Positions 62,116 to 64,000 of a stretch of 64,000 bases of DNA are shown here, in pieces. Source of the DNA: Pseudomonas flavescens (lineage in GTDB: Bacteria > Pseudomonadota > Gammaproteobacteria > Pseudomonadales > Pseudomonadaceae); contig NZ_JACBYV010000001.1 of NCBI RefSeq assembly GCF_013408425.1, forward strand, positions 3,782,001 through 3,846,000. Direction: 5' to 3'. Each line of letters begins with the position of its first letter. Positions within the stretch are counted from its first letter, which is position 1. The translations under genes and the position numbers were made by a program. A model generated the notes under the pieces. That model did not search any database. It was not told the DNA's origin and saw nothing but the letters and a program-made list of their open reading frames with translations.

Positions 62116-62808
62116 ATGTACAAGTCGCTGTTCTCTGCCTCTCTGATCGCCCTGGCGCTGGCTGCCCCTGCGGCGCAGGCGCACCAGGCCGGAGATATCC
62201 TCGTGCGCGCGGGCGCCATCACGGTCAATCCGAAGGCCGACAGTTCCACGGTCAAGGTCGACCGTGGCGGCCTCGCCGGTACCGACCTGGGCGGCAAGGC
62301 GACCATGAGCAGTGACACGCAGCTGGGCCTCAACTTCGCCTACATGCTCACCGACAACATCGGCCTCGAGCTGCTTGCCGCAACACCGTTCGAACACGAC
62401 GTGAAAATCAAGGGAACCGCGCTGGATGCCGCCAACGGTAAACTCGGCACCTTGAAACACCTGCCGCCGACCCTGAGCGTGGTCTACTACCCGCTCGACT
62501 CGAAATCGCTGTTCCAACCCTATATCGGCGCCGGCATCAACTACACCTGGATCTACGACGAGCACGTGGGCAGCCGCGCCACCTCGGCCGGCTTCGACAA
62601 TTTCCGGGCGAAGAATTCCTGGGGCCTGGCCTGGCAGATCGGTGCCGACTACATGCTCACCGACAACCTGCTGATCAACGCCCAGGCGCGCTACATCGAC
62701 ATCGACACCACCGCCTATGTCGACCATCCCGGCCTCGGCGTGCGCGCCAAGGTCGACGTCGACGTCGATCCGTTCGTGTACATGGTTGGCCTGGGCTACA
62801 AGTTCTAA
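62116..62808 (+). CDS. oprG: Outer-membrane porin OprG (OmpW family)
   Basis: A 230-residue outer-membrane protein: signal peptide of 21 residues (ending AAQA), then the OmpW eight-strand barrel (DILVRAGAITVNPKADSS, LGLNFAYMLTDNIGLELLAATPFEHDV, PFVYMVGLGYKF with C-terminal Phe). It forms a channel for small hydrophobic or amino-acid solutes. TAGGAG precedes the ATG. Order and neighbours match PA4067. The Anr-like site upstream suits its oxygen-dependent expression. Confidence 0.94.
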   Translation: MYKSLFSASLIALALAAPAAQAHQAGDILVRAGAITVNPKADSSTVKVDRGGLAGTDLGGKATMSSDTQLGLNFAYMLTDNIGLELLAATPFEHDVKIKGTALDAANGKLGTLKHLPPTLSVVYYPLDSKSLFQPYIGAGINYTWIYDEHVGSRATSAGFDNFRAKNSWGLAWQIGADYMLTDNLLINAQARYIDIDTTAYVDHPGLGVRAKVDVDVDPFVYMVGLGYKF

Positions 62809-62885
62809 GCGCGCGACAAGGCGACAGCGGACATCGTTATGGCGCCGTGACGCGGCGCCTTGGTGGGCGCCGCCTGCAGTTCGCA

Positions 62886-62932
62886 GTGGGAGCGGGCCGC
62901 GCCCGCGATTCGCGCGCATGGCGCGCTCCCAC
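62886..62932. repeat. REP-type palindrome between oprG and the epimerase gene
   Basis: GTGGGAGCG and CGCTCCCAC form the ends. The interior CCCGCGATTCGCGCGCATGGC is nearly the same as in the repeat at 23662-23715, so they belong to one family. Confidence 0.75.
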
Positions 62933-62966
62933 AATGACGAAGCTGGCGCCTTGTCAAAGCCCGATA

Positions 62967-63001
62967 ACGCAGAAAGCCGGCATTGCCGGCTTTCTGCGTT
63001 T
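62967..63001. terminator. Bidirectional terminator oprG/epimerase
   Basis: A perfect 16-bp stem, AACGCAGAAAGCCGGC with its complement, has an ATT loop. It lies 158 bp past oprG and 15 bp past the epimerase stop codon. The long A/T-containing stem can serve both convergent genes. Confidence 0.8.
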
Positions 63002-63016
63002 CAGGAACATGGCAGC

Positions 63017-63946
63017 TCAGCTATTGAGCAACGCGGCCAGCCCATCGCGCAATGTGGTCTGCGCGGGCAACTGATAATGCGTGGCCAGGCGACCATTGTC
63101 TGCGCGGGAATGACGGATGTCGCCCGCCCGTGGATCGAGGTGGGTGACTGCCGGCAGGCCGCCAAGCAGCTCGCCGATCTGCGCCAGCAGTTGCTTGAGG
63201 CTTACGGTCTGGTTCCAACCGACGTTCACCGCGCCTTGCGCTACTTGCTCGGCGTCCAGCGCCTGCTGCAGCAACTCGACCAGATCGGCGACATAGAAGA
63301 AATCGCGGGTCTGCTCACCGTCGCCGAACACACTGATCGGCAGCCCCTGCTGGGCGCGCTGAGTGAAGATGCTGATCACCCCGGAATACGGCGAGGACGG
63401 ATCCTGACGCGGGCCGAAGACGTTGAAGAAGCGGAAGATCGCCGGCTCCAGGCCATGCTGGCGCGCGTAGAACTCCAGGTAATGTTCGCTGGCCAGCTTG
63501 TCGGCTGCATAGGGCGTCAGCGGTGCCTTGGCGGTGTTTTCATCGATCGCCAGCCCCTCCCCGTTGTTGCCGTAGACCGCGGCGCTGGAGGCGAACACCA
63601 CACGTCGCACGCCGTGCTCGCGCATGGCCTCGCAGATGTTCAGGGTGCCGATGAAATTGCTCTGGTGAGTACTGACCGGATCGTCCACCGACGCCTGCAC
63701 CGACGCCACGGCGGCGAGATGCACCACCGCGCCACAGCCGGCCACGGCCCGACTGACGAGCCCGGCGTCTGCCACATCGCCCTCGATGAAGGTCAGCCGC
63801 GGATCGTTCACCGGCAGATTGGCCAGCTTGCCCATGGACAGGTTGTCCAGCACACGAACGCTGTGGCCGCGCGCCAGCAGGGCGTCGATCAGGTTGGAGC
63901 CGATGAAACCGGCACCGCCGGTAACGAGAATGGGTCGATCAGACAT
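63017..63946 (-). CDS. NAD-dependent epimerase/dehydratase (GalE/WbpP-like)
   Basis: A 309-residue extended SDR enzyme. The Rossmann motif ILVTGGAGFIGSNLIDALLARGHSVRVLDNLS, the catalytic Ser in SSAAVYG and YxxxK in YAADKLASEHY precede the sugar-binding FRFFNVFGPRQ block. It should epimerise a UDP-sugar for envelope polysaccharide. The exact substrate is not readable. ATG 63946 overlaps the upstream gene's stop by 8 bp. It corresponds in place to PA4068. Confidence 0.9.
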   Translation of the reverse strand: MSDRPILVTGGAGFIGSNLIDALLARGHSVRVLDNLSMGKLANLPVNDPRLTFIEGDVADAGLVSRAVAGCGAVVHLAAVASVQASVDDPVSTHQSNFIGTLNICEAMREHGVRRVVFASSAAVYGNNGEGLAIDENTAKAPLTPYAADKLASEHYLEFYARQHGLEPAIFRFFNVFGPRQDPSSPYSGVISIFTQRAQQGLPISVFGDGEQTRDFFYVADLVELLQQALDAEQVAQGAVNVGWNQTVSLKQLLAQIGELLGGLPAVTHLDPRAGDIRHSRADNGRLATHYQLPAQTTLRDGLAALLNS

Positions 63947-64000
63947 GACGATAGTACTGCTCCAGCAGGCTCGGCAGGCCGGCACGCCAGGCGCGCGGCT
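63939..64000 (-). CDS. C-terminal end of an unknown gene, cut by the window edge
   Basis: Nineteen codons in frame end with TGA at 63939, reading PRAWRAGLPSLLEQYYRHV. They overlap the epimerase start by 8 bases, the usual sign of operon coupling. The tail resembles the end of an SDR-type sugar-nucleotide enzyme (PA4069 position), but that is too little to identify the product. Confidence 0.55.
   Translation of the reverse strand, partial: PRAWRAGLPSLLEQYYRHV

Overview
The window looks like chromosomal DNA of a Pseudomonas-type gammaproteobacterium. It is GC-rich and densely coded, with short intergenic gaps that hold REP and MITE-like palindromes. The gene content is typical of that genus: type III speC, dadA-ridA-dadX with PauR and Lrp, opuC-nhaP, the ribD-to-pgpA operon and oprG. 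From memory of the P. aeruginosa PAO1 map, it reads as several conserved blocks joined in an order PAO1 does not have: PA4519-4520-like, PA5293-5312-like, PA3887-3891-like and PA4048-4069-like. This suggests another Pseudomonas lineage. I cannot name the species. I see no phage, IS transposase, CRISPR array, rRNA or tRNA.

Layout. 1-10 kb: FklB fragment, YqhA, a Lon-family protease, ornithine/lysine decarboxylase SpeC, a Cache chemoreceptor and a LysR regulator. 9.5-21 kb: MATE pump, ProE-like GGDEF-EAL protein, Rep helicase, UPF0158 protein, an MFS/LysR divergent pair, Xpt and a CoA-transferase family enzyme. 21-34.5 kb: cytochrome c5, then an amine and D-amino-acid catabolic block (PauR, DadX, RidA, DadA, Lrp, PauB-type oxidase, KauB). 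Among these lie a YkgJ protein, a MocR/DUF1127 divergent pair, a phospholipase D lipoprotein and an MFS carrier. 35-42 kb: six genes on one strand coding for a two-component system, a TonB-dependent receptor and a periplasmic-binding-protein ABC importer, preceded by a good Fur box. 42.5-47.5 kb: the OpuC quaternary-amine importer diverging from the NhaP antiporter, which points to osmotic and ionic homeostasis.

47.5-64 kb: a retropepsin-like protein and a family 3 solute-binding protein lie beside pgpA-thiL-nusB-ribH-ribBA-ribC-ribH2. An FMN riboswitch stands in front of ribH2, with ribD and nrdR upstream of it. Then come YbaY, a methyltransferase, a thioredoxin-TPR protein, a zinc-type cluster (ZrgA-like protein, LolD/FtsX-like ABC pair, DUF3299 protein), OprG and a sugar epimerase.

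The most notable non-genic content is a set of palindromic repeat families. One has perfect 17-bp terminal inverted repeats and sits against stop codons. A second keeps its core while its outer arms change together. Other points of interest are a cluster of DnaA boxes around a small gene near 1.4-1.9 kb, an SD-sequestering hairpin next to the FMN riboswitch, and a second lumazine synthase inside the rib operon. No wholly new defence or mobile system was recognised. The iron-type signalling/import cluster is the best candidate for an incompletely described system.
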